The notes: a model not told the origin generated them from the sequence alone. Positions 23,999 through 35,987 are shown, numbered from the stretch's first letter. The stretch is 64,000 bases of DNA from Colias croceus (GCF_905220415.1 NC_059554.1:7155001-7219000), one strand, 5' to 3'. Translations and numbers: made by a program.

Positions 23999-24243
23999 TC
24001 CATACTAATATTATAAATGCGAAAGTAACTCTGTCTGTCTGTCCGTCTGTCTGTTACTCAATCACGCCTAAACTACTGAACCAATTGTCATGAAATTTGG
24101 TATGGAGATATTTTGATACCCGAGAAAGGACATAGGCTACTTTTTATCCCGGGAAAATGACGCAATCCCGGAAATCCCACGGGAGCGGGAACTATGCGGG
24201 TTTTTCTTTGACTGCGCGGGCGAAGCCGCGGGCGGAAACCTAG
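23999..24243 (+). mobile_element. Intact mini-Helitron
   Basis: Begins TCCATACTAATATTATAAAT after A (23998) and ends CTAG before T (24244), the canonical Helitron A/T insertion with no target duplication. The 3' hairpin GCGG...CCGC sits about 11 bases before CTAG. No protein is encoded. Confidence 0.85.
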
Positions 24244-24249
24244 TTTCTA

Positions 24250-25380
24250 ATAAAAATAATGTTATCGTAATTAATTATATTGAAATGTTAATTTTTGAAT
24301 TTTGATTTATGTAATACTAAAATAGTTAAGCTAGATTATTCGACTATAAGTACATTTTTCGTGTTTTCGACCTTTTGGGTTTTAGATCCTTAATATGGAG
24401 TACATGCACCTAAAATTAAAATGCAGAATAATGCAATTTTTCTAATATCCCTAACACAAAATGTTTCTTGAATAAATATGAACAACTGAATATTGATATG
24501 CATTTTAAATTTGGTGTATGGTTCCTGAGGGTTATATTTATGGCTAATATAAGTCTTAGGATTAAATTATTTGAATTGTTTCTATTCTATATTAATATTT
24601 GCAATAATTTCAAATATTTATCGAGTCTATACATACAATGTATGAATAAAAAAAAGTTTAAAAATATTGCTATAGTAGATACTGTTCAAATAATTGCTTA
24701 TTTTTTGTGAATTTGGAAATAAATAAAAAATAAATAAATAAAAATTCTTTATTGACAAAAAGATTTTACATTTTGAAATATTGAAGTCTCTGACTCCCAA
24801 ACTAGGTAACTAATTATAAGCATGAAATTGTAATTTTTAGGTCAGAACTATCTTCTAACAATCTGCTTTAGATATAGTAAACTGTTTATTACAAACCACT
24901 TAAATTAATTTTATTTGTGTGATATTTGTGTTTATGTGGGGTCCTTAAGGTTTAAATAATGTGTAGTTTTATTGGCATAGTTTTAGAATATTATGTGGGT
25001 TCATCCAACACGGTTTCCATTTTAATTAAGCTGTGTAACATTTTTTAAATATTTAATTTAATGTAGAAACAGAAATTTATAATAACAATTGTTTTTGTGA
25101 CATACTACAGTTATGTTTGTGACGTTTAATACCGATTGTGCTATTTCAGCTTTTTTTAGATTTTTATATAGTGCACAGAAATACACTTGCACTCATTATT
25201 ATATTAAAAAGTTTAAATAATTCCAAGTAATCAACCCACCCTATAGATAAACAGATTTTCATAGAAAACAATACATGTAGTAACTTATTAAATAAATAGG
25301 TTACGATTAAGTGCTTCTGTTGAGCAGTTAAAGAAAGGGTATCATTTAAGATTTTAAGCTATCACCAATTTAATTAGTTT
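24250..25380. other. AT-rich stretch with a LINE tail fragment
   Basis: At about 24719-24775, AAATAAATAAAAATTCTTTATTGACAA-type sequence looks like a non-LTR element 3' end, orientation uncertain. The 80-codon ORF at 24468-24710 is low-complexity and shows no motif. Nothing else is supported. Confidence 0.4.
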
Positions 25381-25387
25381 TGTGTTT

Positions 25388-26133
25388 CTTAAATAATAGG
25401 GTTTGTCCTCAAAATGGTAGATCTGTCACCAAAATGTAGTCACCAAACAATGCAAAATCAGTTCCACAATAAATCACCTAAAATCCTGAGATATAAGGTC
25501 TAGTACCAAATAAATGTTTTTGTATGTATTATAATAGGTGTGTCCTAATAAGTTTTAAAGCAAACTATTTTAAAGAGATCACCAATAAATCATATTATGT
25601 TACTAAAAGTTAAAATAATCAATATTTATTCTTAAAAATAATAACCACTGAATAATCAGCTCTGGTTTAATAGCTGGCTAATGGTTAGCATAATTGTAGA
25701 TAAAACACTTAATTAAAGTTAAAATAATCAATATTTATTGTTAAAAAACAATAATCACTGAATAATCGGCGCTAGTTTGGATTTCGAAGGGCGCCCCCTT
25801 TTTCTTTTCTGGCCGATAAGCACAATTTTTTTGCGTCTGGTGGGGGGTTGGCCAGCTTTAAGCGTATGGCTAATCCGATAATATGTTTGCACGTCATGTC
25901 AATTTTTAAAGTGCGCCAATTTGTCTCCGCCCCTTTGATCATTTTTTCATTCAAATTATAAATTGATGTATTAAATTGATAACGAATACTATTAATTTAT
26001 TATCTGAACGAAATAAAATGTTACTACTGTATAGGTGACAAAATATCAAATAAAAAGGAGTCGCAGTCAGGGATCTATAATCGATTTATTTGGTGACAGA
26101 TCTACCATTCTGAGCACAGAGCTATTATTTAAG
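25388..26133. mobile_element. Long inverted-repeat element with internal duplications
   Basis: Inverted arms share CTTAAATAATAG (25388-25399 / 26122-26133) and an exact 21-bp block at 25413-25433 / 26089-26109 centred on GGTAGATCTGTCACC. The motif GGTGA(C/T)AGATCTA recurs outside the right arm near 26290. Inside, a block starting GTTAAAATAATCAATATTTA is directly duplicated (about 25611 and 25718). A GC-richer minus-strand ORF (25772-25954) has no known motif. It is probably a non-autonomous DNA transposon of unknown family; the outer ends are not fixed. Confidence 0.55.
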
Positions 26134-27775
26134 TAACAAAACTGTTATTATAAGAACGAAGTTTATATTCATGTAATGCAATATAATTTTATTGGTTATC
26201 GATCTCTTATTTTACACATAATATATTAACATTAATTTGATAATTCATTCCTGGGAACAATTTTTGTTTATCTGAGAACGAAAATATTTCGTGGTGATAG
26301 ATCTATTTATAAGGTGATACAACTTGATGACAAATATAAATTTTGGTGATAGAAAATATAGTTCCCTTAAAGAAACATACATCTAAATAAATACAGTTCC
26401 TCTAAAAAAGTACAGCAATTTTTATTAATAGTAATAGACGTTAAAATATTATACAAATACATATTAAATGTGTTGAAAGTTGAAATTCAGTAGATTATAG
26501 AGTGTAAAATCTAAAAAAAAATAGACTATATTTTAAATCGAGTTTTAGAGCTAATTAAGCATAAATTCTTTTCACTTTATTCATATTTCATAGTACCTAA
26601 CATCAAAATAATTATTGATATTTGATATTTAAAAAATCTGTATAATTTTGAATTAAGAAAATTGTGTAAAATATACTATGTATTGTTTTCTCTCTTTATG
26701 TGGGACTTCTCTCAAAATGAATAAACTTAGTATTATCTATGCTTTTTTAGAAATAATCACTTCAAAAATGCTTTTCAATTAATAATATTAACAAATTATG
26801 AATTATTCAGAATCCAGTTATAAAGCATTTATATTGATAACACACGTGACTTATGAAAATATTCAAGCAATATTGTATTTTCATTAGATAAATTAATAAT
26901 AGTTAGTAAATTAGTAGATAGTATGAGAATTTATTTATTATTTTTGTATAATATAACTTGTGCTTATGTTGGAAGTTAAATTAAATGTTATCGTGTATGT
27001 GCTGTTTTATTTTACCTTATTCATTTCATTTATATTACATGCAATTTACTCAATGAATGTGGCCAAAATATCAATTCCTAAACAAGGAAGTAATCTTGGC
27101 TTAAAATATTTTGATTAAGGACGCTATAACGTATTTTTACAAAAACACGCTGTTTTTCGGTACCATTTTAACTTAAAGCAATTACACGTGAGAACATAGT
27201 AATATCTTAATTTAAAGATAAAATATTCAGCTCTACGTTCATCTTATAAAAATTGTACGACGTCATACAAAATTGTCGCTGAAATACGTTTTTTCCATCA
27301 CAATAAACGCATAAAATGCAAAAAAATGGGGTCTAAACCGGTACCATTTTAGGAAAATTAAGAGCCTAATCTATCTTCTTAACTATATCTTATTGAGGGA
27401 TATATAGTCCTTTATATATGGTGTAATTTTTATGAATCTAAATCAAAATTTTATTTCAATAATGAGCTAAATTAAAAATACTTGTCGATTTCTTCATACA
27501 TTTTGTTCTCGCGGTTCGTCAGACCGCGCTCAGAAGCGCTCTTGGAAGGACGGGTGTATCGCTCCTCGTGCCAAAAATAAAAACGAAATAAAAAAGATTA
27601 TTGTGCGTGCACTGTCTTTTTCGTGATTTGAAATATTTGATACTTTATATGAGTAAAGTTCTGTATAAGTTTCATATTCCAATTATTTGTAATTTAAAAT
27701 TATGTTTTTAAAATTACCTTGCCTGAGATCCTCTTTTTTATGGGTTGTTGAATAGATTGGTGGGGTAAAACAATT
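26134..27775. other. AT-rich stretch, no gene seen
   Basis: No ORF or splice structure of note. A GC-richer block at about 27505-27575 (GCGGTTCGTCAGACCGCG is an imperfect palindrome) may be part of a repeat bordering the satellite. Confidence 0.4.
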
Positions 27776-28595
27776 CAAGATGGCGTCGACGAAAATTTGG
27801 CTTTTTTTCGTGATGGGTGTCATTTTCATGGTTTTTGGGGTAGCTATTACCGAATATGAGGTCAAAACTGAAATCCAAGATGGCGCCGACGAAAATTTTA
27901 CATCTTTTCGTCATAGGTGTCATTTTCATGGTTTTTGGGGTAGCTATTAACGAATATGAGGTCAAAACTATAATCCAAGATGACGCCGACAAAAATTTTA
28001 CATCTTTTCGTCATGGGTGTCATTTTCATGGTTTTTGGGGTAGCTATTAACCAATATGAGGTCAAAACTGAAATCCAAGATGGCGCCGACGAAAATTTTA
28101 CATCTTTTCGTCATGGGTGTCATTTTCATGGTTTTTGGGGTAGCTATTAACCAATATGAGGTCAAAACTGAAATCCAAGATGGCGCCGACGAAAATTTTA
28201 CATCTTTTCGTCATGGGTGTCATTTTCATGGTTTTTGGGGTAGCTATTAACGAATATGAGGTCAAAACTATAATCCAAGATGGCGCCGACAAAAATTTTA
28301 CATCTTTTCGTCATGGGTGTCATTTTCATGGTTTTTGGGGTAGCTATTAACCAATTTGAAGTCAAAACTAAAATCCAAGATGGCGCCGACGAAAAATTTG
28401 ACATCTTTTCATCATGGGTGTCATTTTCATGGTTTTTGGGATAGCTATTAACGAATATGAGGTCAAAACTATAATCCAAGATGGCGCTGACGAAAATTTG
28501 ACATTTTTCGTGATGGGTGTCATTTTCATGGTTTTTGGGGTAGCTATTAACGAATATGAGGTCAAAACTAAAATCCAAGATGGTCGTCGAATTTC
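27776..28595 (+). repeat. 100-bp satellite array, forward arm
   Basis: About eight head-to-tail copies with an almost exact 100-bp period; CCAAGATGGCGCCGACGAAA recurs at about 27875, 27975 and every 100 bp to 28575. Each unit also holds GTCATTTTCATGGTTTTTGG and AATATGAGGTCAAAACT. Units differ by only a few bases. Because 100 is not a multiple of three, each unit reappears in the next frame, giving a ladder of 64-codon ORFs on both strands that are not genes. Confidence 0.95.
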
Positions 28596-28720
28596 AAGAT
28601 GGCGTCATGGTAATACTGTCGCGTTATGGAGCAAGGCGGCGATTTTGGTATCTATGAATCTCGCCCAAGAAGTTTCACTCCTGACACGTTTTCTCGGCAC
28701 ACACGTTCTTTTTTATTTTA
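28588..28720 (+). repeat. Dispersed repeat between the satellite arms
   Basis: Similar to 31857-31990: both share ATTTCAAGAT, GCGTCATGG, an AAGAAGTTTCAC block and TGACACG in the same order. Two copies only 3 kb apart mark a mobile family. Confidence 0.6.
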
Positions 28721-29009
28721 TTTTCTTTGTTTAAATGTTTTAGATAAACTTTTTTTTAAATAAAGTTTAGCGAATATATTTAAAGAATATATTTAAAGTT
28801 AATAATATCTGTCAGAATATTAACATTATTGCCACAGAGTTGCGTTTTATATTAAATTTCTAAATATGCATTTCAATGTTCTTTAAAATTGTTTTTTTTT
28901 TTTAAGACTTTCTACAAAACTGTGGTTGTTAACGTTTTTGTTATTTTATTTAAGTTTACTTTAAAGGAGTAAGAAAAATATACCTAATTATCGACGGTTA
29001 CATTGGGGA

Positions 29010-29735
29010 TTTGGTAATAGCTGTCTCAAAAACTTTGAAAATGACACCCATGCCGAAAAGATGTAAAGTTTCGTCGACACCATCTTCGATTTTAGTTTTG
29101 ACCTCATGTTGGTTAATAGCTACCCCAAAAACCATGAAAATGACACCAGTGTCGAAAAGATGTAAAATTTTCGTCGGCGCCATCTTGGATTTTAGTTTTG
29201 ACCTCATATTGGTTAATAGATACCCCAATAACCATGAAAATGACACCCATGACGAAAATATGTAAAATTTTCGTCGGCGCCATCTTGGATTTTAGTTTTG
29301 ACCTCATATTGGTTAATAGCTACCCCAATAACCATGAAAATGACATCCATGAAGAAAATATATAAAATTTTTGTCGGCGCCATCTTGGATTTTAGTTTTG
29401 ACCTCATATTCGTTAATAGTTACCCCAATAACCATAAAAATGACACCCATGAAGAAAAAATATAAAATTTTTGTCGGCGCCATCTTGGATTTTAGTTTTG
29501 ACCTCATATTGGTTAATAGCTACCCCAAAAACCATGAAAATGACACCCGTGACGAAATGATGTCAAATTGTCGTCGGCGCCATTTTGGATTTTAGATTTG
29601 ACCTCATATTGATTAATAGCGACTCCAACTCCTTGAAAATGACACCCATGACGAAAAGATTTCAAATTTTCGTCGGCGCCATCTTGGATTTTAGTTTTGA
29701 CCTCATATTGGTTAATAGCTACCCCAAAAACCACC
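29010..29735 (-). repeat. 100-bp satellite array, inverted arm
   Basis: Seven copies of the same 100-bp unit in reverse complement, with CATCTTGGATTTTAGTTTTG at about 29181, 29281, 29381, 29481 and 29680 (variants at 29081 and 29581). With the forward array it forms an inverted repeat of arms about 0.7-0.8 kb around a spacer of about 0.4 kb. Confidence 0.95.
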
Positions 29736-31573
29736 CACATTTGCAAATGTGTTTGCTACTTAGGAAAAGTTCAGATTTAAAGATATAGGTAATGTGAATG
29801 TGTGGTAACGAATTTAATTTATTTCATTCCGACTGTTTCTCGAAATAACATACATTTACTAAGAATTGCATACAATGCCGGGTTTAATATATTGCCGGTA
29901 ACATAATATTATGTATGATAATAATTCTTAAAAAAGTATTTTATACATTTCTTAAAAAGCTTCGATATTGTATACAATAATACAATTCATATTCAAATTG
30001 TTGTTAAATAGTCACACTTTTTTAAGTTGGTTGAATACACTAAAATACTTATAAGGATCGTACCTACTAATAATAGTAACAAAATGAATTTTTAAAGTTC
30101 CCAGTAATCTTCTGGAATCAATTTCAATAAAAATATAAAAAAAAAAAATAATATCAAGTATGAAGATGGTCTATAAAATGGAATGCGCTATGTTTACGTC
30201 TTTTACGTGAGCGTGATGTTCCCGCGAACCACGTGGCGACGTTAGATACCTAAATTTGAGTAACGCAGATTTGTGACAGCGTCCTTAAGCTAGGAGGTAA
30301 CTAAATTAACGACGAATATTGGTTTTAATAAAATAAAGAACAAGCTTACTAAATGTGGGTTGTGGTTAATCCATTCAAATATTAAAATTCTAGCCGTCGA
30401 CTAAATTACTAGGTGAGGTACTAGAAAATAAGAAATACGCGGATTTAGTAGATAGTTAAGGTAATACATATTATGTACAAACTGAGATAAAAGCGGACTA
30501 GGTATGTAGATACGCGTAAAAACACGTTCCGTCTGAAGAGTGAAGACAATAATTTAACCCTACGTTCACACGGTGCCGGTGTCGAGCTTTTCTCTACCTA
30601 CCGAATTGGTTTTTTGCAGGATTCAATTTAGTAGTACATAATACATATATTTCAAAGTTCAATGAATGAGTTCACACATGCATTTGGTTTCAAGACGGCA
30701 AAAAACTGAATCTTCCTGAAGTTGAGATCTGATTTTGCGACTACAAAGTACAAACCGTTTCGGCCGCACTGCAAAATTTCAGCATCCATGCATTTGATAG
30801 GTATTCTATCTTCGTCTTACTACGGAGTACTTGAATGTGTACGTTAGGTACTATGTTCGTGAATCGTTTGTGTAGAATATATATTTTTATGTAGATAACT
30901 CGGAATGGCTCTAGACTCTAGAGCCGTTAAGTGCGCTTATAAAAAAATGCCAGTAAGTGCGCTTATATACCGAAGTCAGGTTTACGCAGTTTTTCGTTGA
31001 TGTAAGTATGAATTTCAGAGATATACAAAGGTTGAATAATTATTAGATACCAATATTTGATAGCTAAGTGGGTAAAAGAAAGCACAGGTGTATAAAATAA
31101 AAGACATATTAATTTAACATAAATCTATTTCATTACAAATTACAATATACAATGAGAAGTTTATCTTTTAGATGATGTAGTCACAGACTTAACTTATAAA
31201 ATGTAAATAATTTAATAGTAGCTGATCCAAAAGGTACTGTTTTAAGGCACTGAATTTAGAATGGACGCCATAAGTTTATAATTTACAATTATCTTTAAGA
31301 GCACAGCACAGGTACCGCCTATCCTTACAAAGGCTAAATGAATTAATTAAATGTAAATACATATGAAGCTAATGAATAATTAATTCTACAATCCACTTCA
31401 AGTAGCAACTTAATGTCACAATTAGTATTATAAGTCGTACATATTGTTAAATTAGAAATAAATGCTAAAATTACTAGAAGTACCTGTCTCCTAAAATGAC
31501 AAATTTGAGTTTAATAACTTTTATGTAAAACTAGGACACCTTACATTATCAATTGTAACATTCTTCATTATAC
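29736..31573. other. Intergenic, no gene seen
   Basis: AT-rich sequence with small GC-richer islands near 30200-30250 and 30560-30790. No ORF over 60 codons has coding character. Confidence 0.45.
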
Positions 31574-31576
31574 TTA

Positions 31577-31746
31577 GGGCTGATTCAATCCTTGGTTAAA
31601 ACTTATTCATCGAATAACGTATTAAAGAACCATTTCAAAAATGTATTCTTATTGTCCATATTACAGTTTACAGGTGACATTTTAAAATGTTCGTGTAATA
31701 CTTTATTGGACGGATAAATTTTAACCAAGGATTGAAAAATCGCCCC
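31577..31746. mobile_element. MITE with TTA target duplication
   Basis: TTA at 31574-31576 and 31747-31749 flank inverted ends that share TTCAATCCTTGGTTAAAA after a GGGCTGA / GGGGCGATTT start. A 3-bp TWA duplication and G-rich ends suggest a PIF/Harbinger-type MITE. Confidence 0.75.
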
Positions 31747-31856
31747 TTAGTTCATTCTTTATAAACTTTTTACTAAAATTGATTTCTATAATGGGCGGTA
31801 GTTTTAAAATAGCATTTATTTTGAAGTGAAACTTCTTAAGGCGCGCGGAGAGTAAA

Positions 31857-31990
31857 ATTTCAAGATCGCGTCATGGCAATAGCGTCACGTCATGGAGTAA
31901 GTCGACGATTATTATGATCTTTGAATCTTGCCAAAGAAGTTTCACTACTGACACGTGTGCTCAGTACCCACGCTCTTTTATTTACTTATT
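31857..31990 (+). repeat. Second copy of the dispersed repeat, downstream of RAD51
   Basis: Homologous to 28588-28720. GTGAAACTTCTT (about 31829) and AAGAAGTTTCAC (about 31936) form an inverted pair around it. TTTATT at 31977-31982 gives an AATAAA on the minus strand about 130 bp past the RAD51 stop, so the repeat may supply the RAD51 poly(A) signal. Confidence 0.5.
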
Positions 31991-32111
31991 ACACCAACAT
32001 TAAATTTTCATTTTAACATTTAAAAAACTCGAAATAATATTGACTATAAATAAATGAAAAAGGTGTCCAGACTCCATATTTCTTTACATAAAAAAGATAA
32101 ATTGTATTTCT

Positions 32112-35100
32112 TCATTCCTTAGCATCCGTGATGCCCTCTGAGCTGATAGCGAACATGGCTTCCGTCTCCGGCAAGCACGGACTATCATATATCTTGCACA
32201 CCCTGTTATCTCCTCTACCCTTCCGGAGGTATAGCCTGGTGGTTGAAGCGTGGGCTAGGATGTGACCTCCGATGGGTTTCTTTGTGTCTGCGTTGAACAC
32301 TCCTACAGAATCCACTTGAGCGACCACTTGGTTGGTTATTATTACTGCTACGCCGAACTGGAATAAAAATCGTTATTAATACAAAATGTAATATTAGCAA
32401 TTATATAAGAAAAGGTTTTATACATCATCTTGTAACAAAATTGGTCGTAATTTTTATAATAAAAATCGAAATAAAAATTAATAAAAGTAGAACAAACTGT
32501 GTTTCTTTGAAAAATCTATGAGGTAACAATACAAAGTAGAAATTATCAATGATGTAAATTTTGGAAAATTCATATCTTAGAAGTTAAGTTTATTTGTCTG
32601 TTGTGTTGTCTGTTGGTGTTACAAGTGACTAATTTTCTGTATATTTCAGAATTCTTCTGGACGAGTTGAACTGCCTTAATAATTTCTGATTAATCAAGTT
32701 TTTTTTAACAGGAAAATATCTACAATATCTTTATGTATAAGTAGTAAGAACATGTTCCCAAAAGTTGCACATCTTCATAGCTTATGCATTATTCTCTCAC
32801 CTCATCAGCCAAGCGTAGCAGCATCCTCATAAATCTTCCAAGATGTTGCTGTCTCGGGTTTAGCTCTCCGCGACCAGAGTAGTCTGTCCGGTACAACGCT
32901 GTCACACTGTCCACTATAAGGAGGGAATACCTGAAAAAAAATAAAAAAAATTATATTACAAATAATTAACAAAATTGGTTACTTTGTACATAATGACCAG
33001 AGGATGTAAAAATAGCAACAAAATATACATTTCTAACTATAGATATATAAGAAAATGTGTAAACAAAGTTAAGCAAGCTTATGTTTATACAATCCCTTAA
33101 AATTAACTACATATTCCAAAATTCTCATCACACAACACAAAACACCTCCATTTCTAACTACCTTAATTAAGTTTACACAGTACCTAGATTCAGCCATCAT
33201 AGCGCAGGCCTGCACCAACAGTTGTGTCTGATGATCAGTATTATAAGCTCTAGCGTACGCCACATTGTCCAACACTGCAGCCCCTTCCATCCCGTACCGT
33301 TGTGCTACGGCTAACAGTCGCTCTGGTCGGAATGTGCCTTCTGTATCGATGTACATGCATTTACCCTCGCCGCCTGATTGCTCTATGGGCAACTGAAATG
33401 GTTTTAAATGTGTTTTTAGTTAACTCTGTACTATGAAGTAGCCATTTGGTTTGTCTTTAATTATATGCAGCAATTAAATTACAGTCTTTTTGTTTGGAGG
33501 AGTTTTAAATACATGTAAATATATAAGAATGTGCAGGTGAAACAAACATATGACTCAAAAAAAGTACACAGGTCTATCTACAAACACAATGTTAAACATT
33601 ATTATACACCTACTATAGCGTGTCTAGAATTTTGAATGAATTTAATTGAACTATATTTCTTAACTTAAATTTTACATGACATACTATTTCAATAATTCAC
33701 AAAACATACTTGACAGGTAACAGCAAGCGTGTGACATAGCTGTGTCTTGCCCGTGCGGAATTCACCAAAGATTTCTGTGATGGAACCAGTTTCAATGCCA
33801 CCTCCGAGTAGCCTGTCTAGTTCCTTTGATCCTGTCGTCAATTGTATTATCTCAGCTCTGGAATGTGAAGTTTATTATTTAATTTCTAAATATTATATCA
33901 TAAGATTACAAGAATGACAAGGGATTTAAAACAACATTCTATTAATAATTGTAGAAGTAATGCTACAATGGTTAATAATTTGGGGGCCATCCATAAAGTA
34001 CGTCACACTAATTTCATGAGTTTTTGAGCACCCCCCCCCCCCCCCCGTCCTTGTCACAGGTGGTCACATTTCTAAGACCCCCCCCCCCCTCCCTAGTGTG
34101 ACGTCACATGTTTTGCAATTTAACATTGAAAAATTATTAAATTAAAACAGCAGTTTCAAAATAGTTTTATTTCCATAAGTACTTTTTTATGAAATCAACA
34201 TAATATCAAATATTTGAAACAATAACAAAAAAATAAACTAATGAATAAATATAAATTGTCCACAAAACAATTTAAACCGTATTGCCCTAAAGATAGAGTT
34301 GGACATATTTTTTTAGTTTAATTTATATTTCAAATTACGCGATTAGTAGGTACCTCTAGATTTTGAAATGTGATGTCACGAAACTTAGGACCCCTCCCAC
34401 CCCTTGTCACACTTTGTCGACCCCCTCCCTCCCTCTTTACGTGTGACGTACTTTATGGATGGCCCCTTGGAAGTATTAGTTTGCAAATTAGTTTCTTTAT
34501 TAATTGAAATTGTTGAGCTCATTAAATATTTAACGAGTGTAGAAAATATTATATAAGCAGTTTACCTTGGATCAAGTAAGACAAAACTTGAATTGGATAA
34601 GCAGTTATTTTTTTAAATAAGCCCTTATGGATCTACCTTTTTTGATGAAACTCTGTAGCTGTAGTGAATCCCATAGGCACAAGTTTAGAAGCCTCTGCCA
34701 GTATTTTGTCTGCTTTTGCCTCTGAAATGCCTTTTATAGTTATCAACCATTTTTTAGGTGCATAAGCAACTGATTCCACAGTGTGATAACCAGCTTCTTC
34801 TAATTTTTTTATATCCCCTGATGTAATGCCATTGCCCTGAAATTTTCAATGAAAAAGTGTTAAATACACTTCGATAATAATTTCACTTAGATAATAATTT
34901 CTCTAATACCAAAAAATACAAGTTCCTTTTCCTTTTTAAATGAGAAAATAAAGCGCAGAACATACTTAGCTAAAATAATTTCCAGATTCCAGAGAGTAGA
35001 AATAACTGGAATAAGTTCAAGAATGTATAAGACATGAACATCCAATTGAACTCTACTACGCCTTGTCTTCCTTTATTAACAACTAAATTACATAAAAGAT

Positions 35101-35202
35101 GTAATAATAAACTCTTACCTCTAGTTTACTAATAAGTTGCGGTCCACAATCATCTAAATCTTCATCTAAAGTAGCAGTTGCTGCAGACGCTGTTGCAGTC
35201 AT
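32112..35202 (-). CDS. Rad51: RAD51 recombinase, 6 exons, 338 aa
   Basis: ATP-dependent strand-exchange protein that forms the nuclear filament on single-stranded DNA in homologous recombination (Drosophila orthologue spn-A). Exons on the minus strand: 35202-35119, 34836-34637, 33857-33710, 33392-33184, 32930-32801, 32357-32112; all GT-AG, phases fit, 1017 nt. The helix-hairpin-helix N-terminal domain spans about 29-80, with the polymerisation motif FTTA at 85-88. Walker A is GEFRTGKT (126-133), Walker B LLIVDS (217-222). Loop 1 region is YSGRGELNPRQQ, and the C-terminus has HASTTRLYLRKGRG and KIYDSPCLPE. At 338 aa against 339 in human, with GEFRTGKTQ and FTTA, it is RAD51 itself rather than DMC1 or a paralogue. 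Nothing is missing. Introns are short except intron 2, which holds a MITE. Confidence 0.97.
33983..34466. mobile_element. 484-bp MITE with perfect 26-bp ends, in RAD51 intron 2
   Basis: Ends 33983-34008 and 34441-34466 are exact inverted repeats starting GGGGCCATCCATAAAGTACG. TTG flanks both ends (33980-33982, 34467-34469), possibly a 3-bp target duplication. Two long C runs lie inside (about 34029-34046 and 34079-34089). No ORF. Perfect ends suggest recent insertion. Confidence 0.85.
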
Positions 35203-35571
35203 TGTTTACAAATATCACCGAATCATTTACTGCAGCGATACAAACGATTATAATATTGTTTTAATTATAAATATAATCTGTATCTCTGTAGTCTGTAATA
35301 TAAAATCTACAAAGTACAAGGACAGCTTCAGGATAATAGTTAATAAATTCAAAATATATAAACACAATGCATGTTTCGACTTGGTTTCGACCTGCTGTAA
35401 ATGACACTTGACATTTAATAAAAAAATGACACTAACGATAAAAAAATAAATTTCGACAATTTAATATTATATGACCGTCTTTCTAAATATTAAGTTTTAG
35501 TTTTGTGTAGTAAAATTGTTACTTTCTAAATAAATTTAATCTAATTTTTACAAAAACACAAAAATCTGACA

Positions 35572-35580
35572 TTTCCCGCC
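35572..35580 (+). promoter_or_regulatory. E2F-like site upstream of RAD51
   Basis: TTTCCCGCC is a close match to the E2F/DP consensus (TTTSSCGC), 370 bp upstream of the RAD51 start. E2F control of replication and repair genes is well known, so S-phase regulation is a reasonable inference, but a single site can occur by chance. Confidence 0.4.
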
Positions 35581-35631
35581 AATTCTTCCACCACATCTTC
35601 CACCACAGTTTATACTATTTATTAAATATTA

Positions 35632-35672
35632 AAATTCATAGATAAAGATAAGTCTTCTTTATCTATGAATTT
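35632..35672. repeat. Perfect 17-bp hairpin
   Basis: AAATTCATAGATAAAGA (35632-35648) and its exact complement (35656-35672) around a 7-base loop, about 430 bp upstream of RAD51. Confidence 0.6.
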
Positions 35673-35772
35673 TTTAAATCTTTATAGGTATTTTAATTAT
35701 TATAATGATCTAAGGATCATTAAGGCAACTGGCAAGGTAAAAATAAATGAATGAAATAACCAAGAAGCATAA

Positions 35773-35987
35773 ATCTAATACACTGGAGAATACTCTAATA
35801 CTCAGTATGAACAACTAACCTGTCACAAGAAAATATGACCTTGAATGACGCCTGTATGTTCCTTCATCCCTTTCACACCAACTTGCCAAGTTAGGTGTGA
35901 AAGGGACAAAAAACATACAGGCGTCATTCAAGGTCAACCTTCCCGTGACAAGTCAACGTTCATAGTGCAATCTCCAGTGTATTAGAT
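35773..35987. mobile_element. Foldback MITE upstream of RAD51
   Basis: Terminal 17 bases ATCTAATACACTGGAGA are repeated inverted at 35971-35987. The arms then pair nearly throughout (GACCTTGAATGACGCCTGTA against its complement at about 35920) to a short loop near 35890. If TA is the target site, the true ends are CACTGGAGA, a Tc1/mariner-like pattern. The whole element folds into one long hairpin. Confidence 0.8.

Noticed and set aside
27776..29735. CRISPR-like array
   Set aside because: Repeats are directly adjacent 100-bp units without unique spacers, in a eukaryotic genome.
27683..29788. Many 60-126-codon ORFs on both strands
   Set aside because: They all derive from the 100-bp satellite unit read in shifting frames; no start context, motif or splice evidence.
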